Below are positions 26,057-35,743 of a stretch of 64,000 nt of DNA, piece by piece; the stretch's first letter is position 1, and every line of letters begins with the position of its first letter. The DNA is from Microbacterium sp. (GTDB lineage Bacteria > Actinomycetota > Actinomycetes > Actinomycetales > Microbacteriaceae): assembly GCF_031178445.1 (NCBI RefSeq), contig NZ_JAPSIY010000003.1, forward strand, positions 153,153 to 217,152. The letters are read 5' to 3'. The notes beneath the pieces were generated by a model. The model did no database searches. It worked only from the letters and a program-made list of their open reading frames with translations, and was not told where the DNA came from. The position numbers were made by a program, and so were the translations under genes.

Positions 26057-26767
26057 GTGGTCAACTGGTTCTGGAAGCGCAAGCCGCAGCGGCGCGCACT
26101 CTCGCTGCGCAGCCGCGGAGAGGCGGGCGACGCGCAGCGGGTCGACTTCGCCGAGCTCGCCCCCGAGCTGAACCGCTTCCTCGGACAGGCCGCCTACCTG
26201 CAGCTGGGCTACTTCGAGACGCTCACGCGCGGTATCCGCGGCACCCTCGAGCTGGACCGCAAGGAGGCTCTGTCGCGCGCCGCCGGCGCGGCCCTCGCGA
26301 AGCACCGCGGCATCGTGGACCTGATCATCGAGCGCGGCGACGACCCCACCCAGATCATGCTGCCGTTCCGCGAGAACCTCGATGCGTTCCGCCGCAAGAC
26401 GATCGGCGCGCGGCCGGAGGAGACGCTGTTGTCGGTGTACCTGACCGCCGGCATGCTGGACGACTTCTATCTGGCCCTCGCCTCCAGCTACGGCGAGACG
26501 GGCCAGCGGGTCGCCCGAATCCTGCGGGAGGACGACGCGCGACACGAGATCATCGCCATCATCCAGGAGACGATCGAGAGCGACGAGGAATGGCGCTCGC
26601 TGCTGTCGATGTGGGGCAGGCGCCTGGTCGGCGACACCCTGCTGGTGTGCCGCGGCGCGCTGCGCCCCGAGCGGCTCGCGGCTGACGACAACCGCATCGA
26701 GCCGGTGTACACCGAGCTGATGGGGGCGCACGCCCGCCGCATGGATGCGATGGGGCTCGCCGCCTAG
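26057..26767 (+). CDS. Ferritin-like fold protein
   Basis: 236 residues, mostly helical. Helical signatures include LGQAAYLQLGYFETLTRGI, EDDARHEIIAIIQ and YTELMGAHARRMDAMGL, as in the actinobacterial ferritin-like/tRNA-hydroxylase-type proteins found beside the rhlE helicase and DUF3107. Metal ligands cannot be assigned with certainty. TAACCT ends six bases before the GTG start. Confidence 0.8.
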   Translation: MVNWFWKRKPQRRALSLRSRGEAGDAQRVDFAELAPELNRFLGQAAYLQLGYFETLTRGIRGTLELDRKEALSRAAGAALAKHRGIVDLIIERGDDPTQIMLPFRENLDAFRRKTIGARPEETLLSVYLTAGMLDDFYLALASSYGETGQRVARILREDDARHEIIAIIQETIESDEEWRSLLSMWGRRLVGDTLLVCRGALRPERLAADDNRIEPVYTELMGAHARRMDAMGLAA

Positions 26768-26846
26768 GCGGAGACGCGTCCGCCCTCAGCGGTCGATCCG
26801 CCGCGCGCGGCCCGAGCGCGTCGGGTCGGCAACAGCGGGCGGAGGC

Positions 26847-27134
26847 TCAGATGCCGAGCGCCTGCCTGGCGACCGCATCGTGGTGACGACGCTGCGCCGT
26901 CAGCGTCACGGTGGCGAGCAGTGCGAGCACGAGCCCGCCACCCACACTGGCGACCCACAGCCAGATGCTGCCCTCGCTGACGCCGGCCCACTGCATGATC
27001 GTGTAGATCGCCGCGGCGGCGGCCGTGGAGATCGCCGGGGTGACGGCGACGCCGCGCAGTTCTCGGTGCGGCAGCAGATAGTGCAGCGCGACGCCGAGCG
27101 CGCACGCTGCGATCAGGGCGAGCAGGATGTACAT
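26847..27134 (-). CDS. Three-helix small membrane protein
   Basis: 95 residues with three hydrophobic helices (about 2-20, 30-48 and 58-80) and a short basic tail. I do not recognise the family. It begins one base after the DUF3107 stop, so the two are an operon. Confidence 0.75.
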   Translation of the reverse strand: MYILLALIAACALGVALHYLLPHRELRGVAVTPAISTAAAAAIYTIMQWAGVSEGSIWLWVASVGGGLVLALLATVTLTAQRRHHDAVARQALGI

Positions 27135-27135
27135 G

Positions 27136-27360
27136 TCAGGCGACGAAGCCGACCCGGCGCGACTCCTCGGTGCCGAGCTCGACGTACGCGAGGTTCGCGA
27201 CCGGAACGATGTAGGAGCTGCCCTTCGCGTCGGTGAAGCTGACGTGGCTGGCGTTCTGGTCGAGTGCGGCGGTCACCTGCGCGCGCACGTCCTCGGCGCT
27301 GCTCGAGGTGTCGAAGTTCAGCTCACGGCCGGTGTTGATGATGCCGATGCGGATTTCCAC
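27136..27360 (-). CDS. DUF3107 small protein
   Basis: 74 residues: VEIRIGIINTGRELNFDT, then a helix and the ending IVPVANLAYVELG, which is the DUF3107 (TB9.4-like) pattern. Function is unknown; homologues are strongly conserved next to rhlE in mycobacteria. GTG at 27360 has a strong GGAGGAGAG ribosome site, unlike most genes here. Confidence 0.9.
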   Translation of the reverse strand: MEIRIGIINTGRELNFDTSSSAEDVRAQVTAALDQNASHVSFTDAKGSSYIVPVANLAYVELGTEESRRVGFVA

Positions 27361-27519
27361 GCGCTCTCCTCCAGGTTGGTCGAACACGGCAACTCTACCG
27401 GCTGGCATGGTGGGCGGATCGGCCCTGCCGGCCGATTTCGCCGTGGGCGCACAGCACGCGGATGCGGCGCGCGCAGGCGCCGGCCGGCGATGTCAGTGCA
27501 CGCCGCTAGCGTGGAGATC

Positions 27520-30500
27520 GTGACAGATGAGGCTCGGGACGACGAGGGCCAGCGCGCCGTGGTGGATGCTGCGGCGACCGCGTCCGCCCTGGTCATCGGG
27601 GCGCCGGGCACGGGCAAGACCCGCACTCTGGTCGAGCGCGTGGTGCGCCTGCTCGCTCCTGAAGGGGGAGCACTGCAGCCGGAGCAGGTGCTGGTGCTCA
27701 CGCCGAGCAGGCAGGCGGCGACGTCTCTGCGCGATCGCATCGGGGTGCGCGTGCGCCAGGCGACACCGGGTGCGCTCGCCCGCTCGCTGGGCTCGTTCGC
27801 CTTCCAGATCGTCCGCGGATCCATGGTGCGCGACGGCCAGGATCCGCCCGCGCTGCTCACGGGCGCCGACCAGGACCGCATCATCGCCGAGATCCTCGCA
27901 GGAGACGAGGAGGACGGCGTCATCGACTGGCCTGAGGCCCTGGGCGCCCCGGTGCGCGCATCCAAGGCCTTCCGCTCGGAGTTGCGCGCCTTCCTCGCCG
28001 AGTGCACGGAACTGGGCGCCGACCCCGAGCTGCTGCGCCGCAGCGGAGACGAGGCCTGGCGGGCGGTCGCCGACTTCATGTCGGACTACCGCCGGGTTCT
28101 CGACGGCATGCGCTCCGCGCATCGCGACGCCGCCGACCTCGTCGCCGAGGCGACGGCGGTACTGCGCACCGCCGAGCCGTCCGCTCTGGGACCGCTCGGC
28201 GCGCTGCGCGTGGTGCTGATCGACGATGCGCAGGAGCTGACCCGCGGCGGCATCGAGATCGTGCGGGCGCTGCGGGCCAGGGGAGTGGCGGTGCTCGCCT
28301 TCGGCGACCCCGACATCTCATCCGGCGCCTTCCGCGGAGCGAGCCCCGAGTTGTTCTCACGTCTGGCGACCGAACTGGGTCACGTGATGGTGCTCGATGT
28401 GCCGCACCGTCAGTCGTCTGCTCTCAGCGATCTGACCCGGACGGTGACTCAGGCGATCGGCGCGGCCGGGCGCATCGAGCACCGGCGTCCGCCGTCGGGC
28501 GCTCCGGAGCCTGAAGGCGCGGGCGGGCAGGCCGGCGCCGGGGTGACGAGCTTCCTGGCAGCATCCCCTTACGAGGAGTTCGACCGCATCGCGGGAACTC
28601 TGCGCGACTGGCATCTCTCCCACGGTGTCGCGTGGCAGGACATGGCGGTGATCGCCCACGACACCCGTCAGGTGTCGACCCTCGAGAGCGAGCTGGCTGC
28701 GCGCGAGATTCCCACCAGGGCGGCGGGCGTGCAGCGTCCGCTCGGCGATGAGGGGGCTGTACGCGATCTGGTGGGGCTGGTCGATCTGGCGCTGCAGCCG
28801 GTCGAGCAGCGCACGCCCCAGCAGCTCGAAGAGGCGCTCGTCTCGCCCTTCGGGGGCATGGACGCCATCGGGCTGCGGCGACTGCGGGCGCGACTGCGCC
28901 ACCAGGAGCTCGCCGCCGAGGGCGCGACGCCCGCCCGCGAACTGCTGCGGCAGGCGATGGTCGACCCGTTCCCGCTGAGCCTGATCGACGCCCCGGAGGC
29001 GCGGGCAGCGACCCGCTTCGCGAAGACCCTCGCTGAGATCTCGGCCGCCGCGGCCGCGGGAGAGACGATCCACGATCTGCTCTGGCGGGCGTGGGACGCG
29101 GCACGAGCCGTCGACGGCCGTCCGCTGCAGACGGCGTGGCGCGAGACGGCTCTGCAGGCCACGGGTGGTGAGACGGCGCGGGCACTCGATGCCCTGGTCG
29201 CGCTGTTCGACGCCGCCAAGCGCTTTGTGGAGCGCACGCCGAACGAGAAGCCCGAGCGATTCGTGCGGGACATCCTGGGCAGCGAGGTGCCCGAGGACAC
29301 GCTGTCCTCGCCCGACCGCCCCGGCCGGGTGACACTGCTCACCCCGGCGACGGCCCTCGGTACCGAGTTCGAGGCGGTGGTGGTCGCCGGCGTGCAGGAC
29401 GGCGTCTGGCCGAATGTGCGCCTGCGCGGCGGAATGCTGCGCACCTGGCGCCTCGCCGACGCGGTCACCGCGCAGCGCACCGGGGTCGAGATCCCCGCCC
29501 CGGGCGTGCTCGACCGCCGGCGCAGCGCCTTGCACGACGAACTGCGACTGTTCGTGCGCGCGATCTCGCGGGCGCGCAGCCGGTTGCTGGTCACAGCCGT
29601 GGACGACGACGACCTGACGCCCAGCGCGTTCTTCTCGTTCCTCCCGCCGCCCGAACCTGCTGAGAGGCATCCGGCGGCCGAGCATCCGCTGACCCTGCGC
29701 GGGCTGGTGGCGCGTCACCGACGCACCCTCACGACGTCCCCGTCCGAGGCGGCCAGAGCCGAAGCCGCGGGCCAGCTGGCCGTGCTGGCCCGGGAGGGCG
29801 TGCCGGGAGCGGCTCCCTCACAGTGGTACGGCGTAGCGCCGCCTTCGACGGACACACCCCTGCGCGACCTCGCGATCGAGGCGGCCCGGGTGTCGCCGTC
29901 GAAGATGGAGACGTTCGAGGAGTGCGGTCTGGGCTGGGTCGTGGCCGCGCTCGGCGGAGACACGGTGCTGCCGCCTTCGGCCGGAATCGGCACGATCATC
30001 CATGAGGCGATGGAGAAGCATCCGGACGGCGGCCTGGACCGCCTGCACGCAGTACTCGCCGAGCACTGGCCGGAACTGGACTTCGAGACGGAGTGGATCG
30101 GGCGGAAGGAGCGCCGTCGCGCTGAGCAGTACGTCGACCGCCTGCACCACTACCTCGCCGAGGTCAGACGGGACGGTGGGCGGGTGCTCGCAGGCGAGGT
30201 GGAATTCCGCTTCGCCGTGGAGGTGCCGGACGAGCCCTCCGACGCGACGCCTGCCGTGCTGCGCCTCGATCCGGAGAGCGAACAGGGAGAGCGGGCGGCG
30301 ACACCCTCGCGTCGGGCAGTCATCCACGGGTTCATCGACAGGGTCGAGGCGTATCCGGCCGGTGCCGGTGAGCATCCTGAAGCGCGAGGGCGAGGCTGGA
30401 CGCCGATGGCGGATGGGGGAGAGCGGGTGGTCGTCGTCGACCTCAAGACGGGCAAGAACGAGCCGGAGAACGACGGCAAGGTCGTCGGGCACGCCCAGCT

Positions 30501-30795
30501 CGCCGCATACCAGATCGCCGTGCAGGAGGGACTCGTCGCGGGCGCCGACCCCGCCGCGCTGGGCGGCGCCCGACTGGTGCTGGTGGCGAAGACGCTGGCG
30601 AAGAGCGACTACAGGGTCGCTCACCAGCACGCGCTGGACGAAGCCGCCCGCAGCCAGTTCCTGCACCGGGTGGCGGATGCCGCGCGCGGCATGTCGGCGA
30701 GCAGTTTCACCGCACAGGTCGAGTCGCACTGCGCCGACACGCAGGGGCGCGTGAAGTCGTGCCGCATCCATGCGATCCCGGCGGTGAGTGCCTGA
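27520..30795 (+). CDS. adnA: AdnA-like helicase-nuclease subunit
   Basis: About 1,091 residues: UvrD-type helicase with a C-terminal RecB-family nuclease. Walker A is IGAPGTGKTRT (27-37). Walker B reads VLIDDAQEL (about 235), with Asp in place of the catalytic Glu of DExQ. The nuclease core has HGFIDRVE, VVVDLKTGKN (about 970) and AQLAAYQIA. In Mycobacterium the AdnA motor is known to be dispensable while its nuclease is used, which fits this degenerate motif. GTG at 27520 is chosen because TAGCGT ends seven bases upstream; earlier in-frame codons are upstream of the promoter. It heads an operon with adnB (TGATG overlap). Confidence 0.88.
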   Translation: MTDEARDDEGQRAVVDAAATASALVIGAPGTGKTRTLVERVVRLLAPEGGALQPEQVLVLTPSRQAATSLRDRIGVRVRQATPGALARSLGSFAFQIVRGSMVRDGQDPPALLTGADQDRIIAEILAGDEEDGVIDWPEALGAPVRASKAFRSELRAFLAECTELGADPELLRRSGDEAWRAVADFMSDYRRVLDGMRSAHRDAADLVAEATAVLRTAEPSALGPLGALRVVLIDDAQELTRGGIEIVRALRARGVAVLAFGDPDISSGAFRGASPELFSRLATELGHVMVLDVPHRQSSALSDLTRTVTQAIGAAGRIEHRRPPSGAPEPEGAGGQAGAGVTSFLAASPYEEFDRIAGTLRDWHLSHGVAWQDMAVIAHDTRQVSTLESELAAREIPTRAAGVQRPLGDEGAVRDLVGLVDLALQPVEQRTPQQLEEALVSPFGGMDAIGLRRLRARLRHQELAAEGATPARELLRQAMVDPFPLSLIDAPEARAATRFAKTLAEISAAAAAGETIHDLLWRAWDAARAVDGRPLQTAWRETALQATGGETARALDALVALFDAAKRFVERTPNEKPERFVRDILGSEVPEDTLSSPDRPGRVTLLTPATALGTEFEAVVVAGVQDGVWPNVRLRGGMLRTWRLADAVTAQRTGVEIPAPGVLDRRRSALHDELRLFVRAISRARSRLLVTAVDDDDLTPSAFFSFLPPPEPAERHPAAEHPLTLRGLVARHRRTLTTSPSEAARAEAAGQLAVLAREGVPGAAPSQWYGVAPPSTDTPLRDLAIEAARVSPSKMETFEECGLGWVVAALGGDTVLPPSAGIGTIIHEAMEKHPDGGLDRLHAVLAEHWPELDFETEWIGRKERRRAEQYVDRLHHYLAEVRRDGGRVLAGEVEFRFAVEVPDEPSDATPAVLRLDPESEQGERAATPSRRAVIHGFIDRVEAYPAGAGEHPEARGRGWTPMADGGERVVVVDLKTGKNEPENDGKVVGHAQLAAYQIAVQEGLVAGADPAALGGARLVLVAKTLAKSDYRVAHQHALDEAARSQFLHRVADAARGMSASSFTAQVESHCADTQGRVKSCRIHAIPAVSA

Positions 30796-33700
30796 TGTCC
30801 GCGCCGTCGCCGGATCTCGGCGTGCTGCCGGCATCCGCGGGGCCCGGCACCCTTCCGACCGCACGAGAGGATGCGGGCGGATGGCCGCACGTGCCGCACA
30901 TCTCCGCCACGGATGTCGCTGCCGCGCTCGGTCTGCCCACGCCGACGCCCGCTCAGCAGCGTGTGATCGAGGCACCCGCGTCGCCGGCGCTCGTGGTGGC
31001 GGGCGCAGGCAGCGGCAAGACCGAGACGATGTCCGGCCGTGTGGTGTGGCTCGTGGCGAACGACCTTGTGCGTCGCGACGAGATCCTCGGCCTGACCTTC
31101 ACCCGCAAGGCGGCGGGCGAGCTGTCGGAGCGCATCGCAGCGCGGCTCGCGATGATCGACGAGTACGGAAGGCGCGGGCTCCTCGCACACCTGCCCGGCA
31201 TCGTCGCCTCCGGTGAGCTGCACCGCGTCGACGCCGCCGCGCCTGGTCGTCAGCGCGAGCTGGTGCGCGCGCACGTGCTCGACGAGCTCGCTCTCCGGTA
31301 CCGCACCGGGTGGGACCCCTCCACGCCCCGCACCGCCGACGACCTCATGATCCGACCGCGTGTGTCGACCTACAACGCCTTCGCCGACGGCATCGTCCGA
31401 GAGCATGCCGCGCGCATCGGCCGCGATGCCGACGTCGCGATGCTCAGCCAGGCGGCGTCGTGGATGCTCGCCCGCGAGATCGTGCTTCGTGCCGATCTGC
31501 CCGAACTCGAAGGCATCGACTTCGCCGTCACCACCGTGGTCGATGCGGTGCAGCGGCTTGCCGGCGATGCACTCGACCACAGGGCGGATCTCGACCGCGC
31601 CGGCCGCATCGCCGTCGACACCGCCAAGACCTTCGAGCCCTACCGCAGCAACGCCGACGTCGAGAAGGCCGCATCCAACCTGCTCGCACTGCCGACCCTG
31701 GCCGCACTGGTGAAGGAGTACATCGCCGAGAAGCAGCGCAGGGGCGTGCTCGATTTCGCCGACCAGGTCAGCGGAGCCTACGACATCGTCGAGTCCGCGC
31801 CCGATGTCCGCGAAGAGCTCCGCGAACAGCACCGCGTCGTGCTGCTCGACGAGTATCAGGACACATCGGTCATCCAGACCCGCTTCCTCGCGGAGCTGTT
31901 CCGCGACTCGGCCGTGATGGCAGTGGGCGACCCGCATCAGTCGATCTACGGCTGGCGTGGCGCGAGCGCCGACAACCTGTACGCGTTCTCCCGGTCCTTC
32001 GCTCGCGAGCAGTCCGCGCACACGTACAGTCTGATGACCAGCTGGCGGAACGACCGCAGCATCCTCGACATCGCCAATCGTCTGCTCGAACCGCTGCAGC
32101 GGCCGGGACTGGACGTGCCACCTCTGCAGGCCAGGCCGGGCGCGGGCGGCGGCTCGGCGTCTGTGCGGTTCGCGTTCACTGTCGGTGACGAAGCCGCTGA
32201 GGTCGCCGGCTGGTTCGCAGAGCGGCGCGCGGAGCACGCCGCGTTCGCCGGCGGGGGAGACAGGCCGCACACCGGCGCGATCCTGTTCCGCTCCAAGCGG
32301 CACATGCAGACCTTCGCGGCCGCTCTTGCGTCCCACGGCATCCCGCACCGCATCCTCGGGCTGGGTGGCCTGCTGGCGACACCCGAGGTCGTCGACGTCG
32401 TCTCAGTGCTACGGGTGATTCACGACCCGAACGCGGGCTCCGCGCTCATCCGGCTGCTGGTCGGACCGCGGTTCGGGGTCGGGGTGGCCGACATGGCGGC
32501 GCTGTACGATCTCGCGACCGAGCTGTCCAAACGCGACAGCGCGCTGCTGCCCCTCCCCGACGAGCTTCGCGCCCGCATCCGCTCGTCCCGCGGCGCAGAC
32601 GAGGCGGTGTCGATCGTCGACGCCGTCGATGTGGTGCGCGGCCTCCGCGACGACTACCGGCTGCTGGAGCGCATCAGCCCCGAAGGGCGCTCCCGCATCC
32701 GGGCCGCGGGCGAGATGCTCGAGCGGTTGCGCCGTGCCGCGGCCCAGCCGATACCCGAACTGATCCGGCTCATCGAGCTGGAACTCCGGCTCGACATAGA
32801 GCTCGCGGCGAATGAGACGCGGGGTCCGGCGCGGGTGGCGTCGACCCAGCTGCGGGCATTCGCCGATGAGGTGCGCGCCTTCCTGTCGGCCGACCAGCGG
32901 GGCACGATCGGCAGTCTGATCGCCTGGCTGGACAAGGCTGAGAGCACGGATGAGCTCATGCCGCGCCCCGAGCCACCGGAGCCCGGTGTCGTGCAGCTGC
33001 TCACCATTCACGGCTCGAAGGGTCTCGAATGGGATGCCGTCGCCGTGGTCCGACTGGTCGAGGACGAGCTGCCGTCCCGGGTGAACGACACCTCCGGGTG
33101 GTTCGGCTTCGGCATGCTGCCGTTCGCGCTGCGCGGCGACGCGGACGCCCTGCCGCGATTCGAGTGGGTGCCGCCCGGATTCGACCGTGCCGAGCCGGCC
33201 AAGAGCGTCAAGACCGGCGTCGCCTCGTTGACCAGTGCGAGCAAGGCCTCGCCGGGGGCGCTCACGACGTTCAAGGCCGAGTACAAGCGCTATCAACAGC
33301 AGGAGGAGCGCCGACTGGCCTACGTCGCCGTCACTCGTGCGCGCTCCGATCTCCTGCTCACGGGTTCGCACTGGGCGGGCCAGAAGAGCCCCCGCACACC
33401 GAGCCCCTACCTTCTCGAAGCGATCGACGTGCTCGGACTCGATGCGATCGGCACCGTCGATCCCGACGAGAACCCGTATGAGGGCAGCGGCATGATCAAG
33501 CAGTGGCCGCTGGACCCGTTGGGAGGCCGCCGTGCGACCGTGACCCGAGCAGCCGACGCGGTGAACTCGGCGCTCGCCGAGGTGGAGCGGATCCAGCCGT
33601 CGGACGAGCTTGCACGGCTGCTGGCCGAGCGAGAGGTGCGGCTGCGCGGCGCGGATGCCGATGCCCCCACCCGCGTGCCCGCATCCCGGTTCAAGGACTA

Positions 33701-34319
33701 CGTCACGGACTACGCCGGCACCCTCGGGCGGATCGTCCGGCCCATGCCGGAGCGGCCCTACCGGCAGACGCGTCTGGGCACGCTGTTCCACGCCTGGGTG
33801 GAACAGCGGTCCGAGCAGGTGGGGGTCGGCACGCGAATCGACGAGACGCTGTGGGAGACCGACGAGGACGCCCCGGATTCGGGCGATGTGTCCGAGGCGG
33901 ATGCGGCCGATCTCGCCGAGCTGCAGCAGCGCTTCGAGAGCAGCGAATGGGCGGATCTGAAGCCCATCGCGGTCGAGATCGAGATCGACTTCGCCTTCGG
34001 AGGGCACGACGCCCCCGGAACCGGCCATATCGTGATCTGCAAGCTCGACGCGGTGTACCGCCGAGAGGACAGGGGTGGGCGAATCGAGATCGTGGATTGG
34101 AAGACCGGACGAGCCCCGCGAACCGACGCCGAGCGTGAGGAGCGGATGCTGCAGCTCGCCCTCTACCGGCTGGCCTACCACCGGCGATTCGGCCTTCCGC
34201 TGGAACAGATTGATGTCGCGCTGTACTACGTGGCAGATGATCTCGTCATCCGCGGCGAGCGGATCTACTCCGAGGAGGAGCTCGTCCAGCGCTGGAGCGC
34301 GGCACGCGCAGCCCGCTGA
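30795..34319 (+). CDS. adnB: AdnB-like helicase-nuclease subunit
   Basis: 1,174 residues. Intact UvrD motor: AGAGSGKTET (69-78), LTFTRKAAGEL, VLLDEYQDTSVIQ, VGDPHQSIYGWRG, LTIHGSKGLEWD and YVAVTRARSDL. The C-terminal RecB nuclease has LFHAWVEQ, IVDWKTGRAPRT (about 1100) and LQLALYRLAY. With AdnA it should form the end-resecting motor-nuclease for double-strand-break repair in organisms without RecBCD. Start at 30795 overlaps the adnA stop. The last 55 bases overlap the convergent phosphotransferase gene. Confidence 0.9.
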   Translation: MSAPSPDLGVLPASAGPGTLPTAREDAGGWPHVPHISATDVAAALGLPTPTPAQQRVIEAPASPALVVAGAGSGKTETMSGRVVWLVANDLVRRDEILGLTFTRKAAGELSERIAARLAMIDEYGRRGLLAHLPGIVASGELHRVDAAAPGRQRELVRAHVLDELALRYRTGWDPSTPRTADDLMIRPRVSTYNAFADGIVREHAARIGRDADVAMLSQAASWMLAREIVLRADLPELEGIDFAVTTVVDAVQRLAGDALDHRADLDRAGRIAVDTAKTFEPYRSNADVEKAASNLLALPTLAALVKEYIAEKQRRGVLDFADQVSGAYDIVESAPDVREELREQHRVVLLDEYQDTSVIQTRFLAELFRDSAVMAVGDPHQSIYGWRGASADNLYAFSRSFAREQSAHTYSLMTSWRNDRSILDIANRLLEPLQRPGLDVPPLQARPGAGGGSASVRFAFTVGDEAAEVAGWFAERRAEHAAFAGGGDRPHTGAILFRSKRHMQTFAAALASHGIPHRILGLGGLLATPEVVDVVSVLRVIHDPNAGSALIRLLVGPRFGVGVADMAALYDLATELSKRDSALLPLPDELRARIRSSRGADEAVSIVDAVDVVRGLRDDYRLLERISPEGRSRIRAAGEMLERLRRAAAQPIPELIRLIELELRLDIELAANETRGPARVASTQLRAFADEVRAFLSADQRGTIGSLIAWLDKAESTDELMPRPEPPEPGVVQLLTIHGSKGLEWDAVAVVRLVEDELPSRVNDTSGWFGFGMLPFALRGDADALPRFEWVPPGFDRAEPAKSVKTGVASLTSASKASPGALTTFKAEYKRYQQQEERRLAYVAVTRARSDLLLTGSHWAGQKSPRTPSPYLLEAIDVLGLDAIGTVDPDENPYEGSGMIKQWPLDPLGGRRATVTRAADAVNSALAEVERIQPSDELARLLAEREVRLRGADADAPTRVPASRFKDYVTDYAGTLGRIVRPMPERPYRQTRLGTLFHAWVEQRSEQVGVGTRIDETLWETDEDAPDSGDVSEADAADLAELQQRFESSEWADLKPIAVEIEIDFAFGGHDAPGTGHIVICKLDAVYRREDRGGRIEIVDWKTGRAPRTDAEREERMLQLALYRLAYHRRFGLPLEQIDVALYYVADDLVIRGERIYSEEELVQRWSAARAAR

Positions 34320-35629
34320 GCCTCGTCCTCCGGCGCGAGATCGGTGTCAGGAGCGTCTGTCGCCGGCGTCGACCGTACGGGGGCCGACGCTCCCGCCGAT
34401 CCGCGCACACCGGAGACCTCTGTGAGGTCTTGCGTCGCCTGCTCCCCGCCCCCGAGCTCCTCGGCGAGGTGCTGGCCCGAATCACCAGCGGGAGCCGGGT
34501 GCGTCCTCTCGTCCGAGCCGGACTCCGCGGGCGCCGCAGGGGTGCCGGCCGTCTGTTCATCGTCGTCATCGGGCCACAGATCGGATGCGCGATAGGCGTC
34601 GGTCTGCATCGAGGTGTCGACGGCGGTCGCTGCGGTGTCAGGCACCCGCTCGAGTACGTCGAGAGCTGAGTCCACGCCGCCGGTGTACGCGGCGGTGACA
34701 CGCAGATCGTCACTGCGCAGTCCCTCCGCGAGCGAGTCGAGGAGGGCGGCAGCGTCGTCGACGATGTCCGGCCGGCGCATCTCGGCGCCGTGCACCAGCC
34801 AGCGTGCGAACTCGAGCTCCGCGTGCAGTCGGGCGCGCACGCGCAGTGCGTCATCGGTGGCACGCGAGGACGTGCCGGCGTACGCCGCGTACACGTCCTT
34901 CGCGGCATCCGGAGCACCCGAGAGCCAGCCGAGGTCCTCGGCGGGATCGCCGACCGAGAGGCCGCGCCAGCCGAGCACGCCGATCACCTGGGGGCCGTCG
35001 TCCGGGTCGTCCTCGAACAGGAACGAGTTCGCCTGCATGCCCCCCAGCGTCACGGCGGTCTCGAAGCGCCACAGCTCATCGTCGGCGGCTGCCTCGCGCC
35101 AGCGCACCGTCAGCCGCGCCGGTACTCGCCCCGTCGCCGCCGCGCGATCGACGAGACCCTCGATGTCACGGCGCACCTCCGCGGCATCCCGCACGGTGAG
35201 ACCTGCCGAGCGAACCACCGAGGTGGGCAGCGAGTGCAGCGCCGCGACAGCGGAGCCGATGGAGGTCGCGGCGCCCCTGCCCGCAGGGATGTCGGCCGCG
35301 TCGACCTGGAAGCCGGGCAGCAGTTCGGTCACAAGCGCGGGTGCCTGGCCGACGCGGGTCTCGCCCAGGTACGTCGGTGCCCGGAACGGGAGCATCTCGC
35401 GCGCCCCTGCCGTGAGCGCGCGCAGCGCCAGCGCTTCCTCGGCCAGTTCGCGCGCCGCCGCGTCGTCATCAGTCGCCCGGATCGCCACCTCACGGCCGTC
35501 GGCGAGGGTGGCCACTGCCGAGTCGAAGCGCCCGTCTCCGTCGGAGGTGAGCGCGCGGGCGCCGACGACCTCCGCCCCGGGCAGAGCAGCCGTGACCGCC
35601 GCCGCTAGAGTGAAAGAAGAGCGTGCCAT
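34265..35629 (-). CDS. Phosphotransferase-like protein, predicted pseudokinase
   Basis: 454 residues. The N-terminal ~310 residues follow the APH/macrolide-phosphotransferase fold. The catalytic loop that should read HGDxxxxN is T-L-G-G-M-Q-A-N (194-201): the Asp is Gly196 and the His is Thr194. The metal-binding Asp of the IDW motif is also Gly (VLGW, 218-221). Both catalytic aspartates are gone, so kinase activity is unlikely. The C-terminal ~140 residues are disordered, acidic and Pro/Ala-rich. ATG at 35629 has TACCCT ending seven bases upstream. Conserved position between adnB and nudC suggests a scaffold or binding role. Confidence 0.82.
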   Translation of the reverse strand: MARSSFTLAAAVTAALPGAEVVGARALTSDGDGRFDSAVATLADGREVAIRATDDDAAARELAEEALALRALTAGAREMLPFRAPTYLGETRVGQAPALVTELLPGFQVDAADIPAGRGAATSIGSAVAALHSLPTSVVRSAGLTVRDAAEVRRDIEGLVDRAAATGRVPARLTVRWREAAADDELWRFETAVTLGGMQANSFLFEDDPDDGPQVIGVLGWRGLSVGDPAEDLGWLSGAPDAAKDVYAAYAGTSSRATDDALRVRARLHAELEFARWLVHGAEMRRPDIVDDAAALLDSLAEGLRSDDLRVTAAYTGGVDSALDVLERVPDTAATAVDTSMQTDAYRASDLWPDDDDEQTAGTPAAPAESGSDERTHPAPAGDSGQHLAEELGGGEQATQDLTEVSGVRGSAGASAPVRSTPATDAPDTDLAPEDEAQRAARAALQRWTSSSSE

Positions 35630-35743
35630 GTTCTCCAGGGTAGGTCTGCACCCGGGGCGGTACGCCCACGCCACGCCCGTGCACCGCTATACGGCCAGGC
35701 GCACGGCCGAATGGTGCCGCGTACGACAGCAGGGAGTTTCCGG

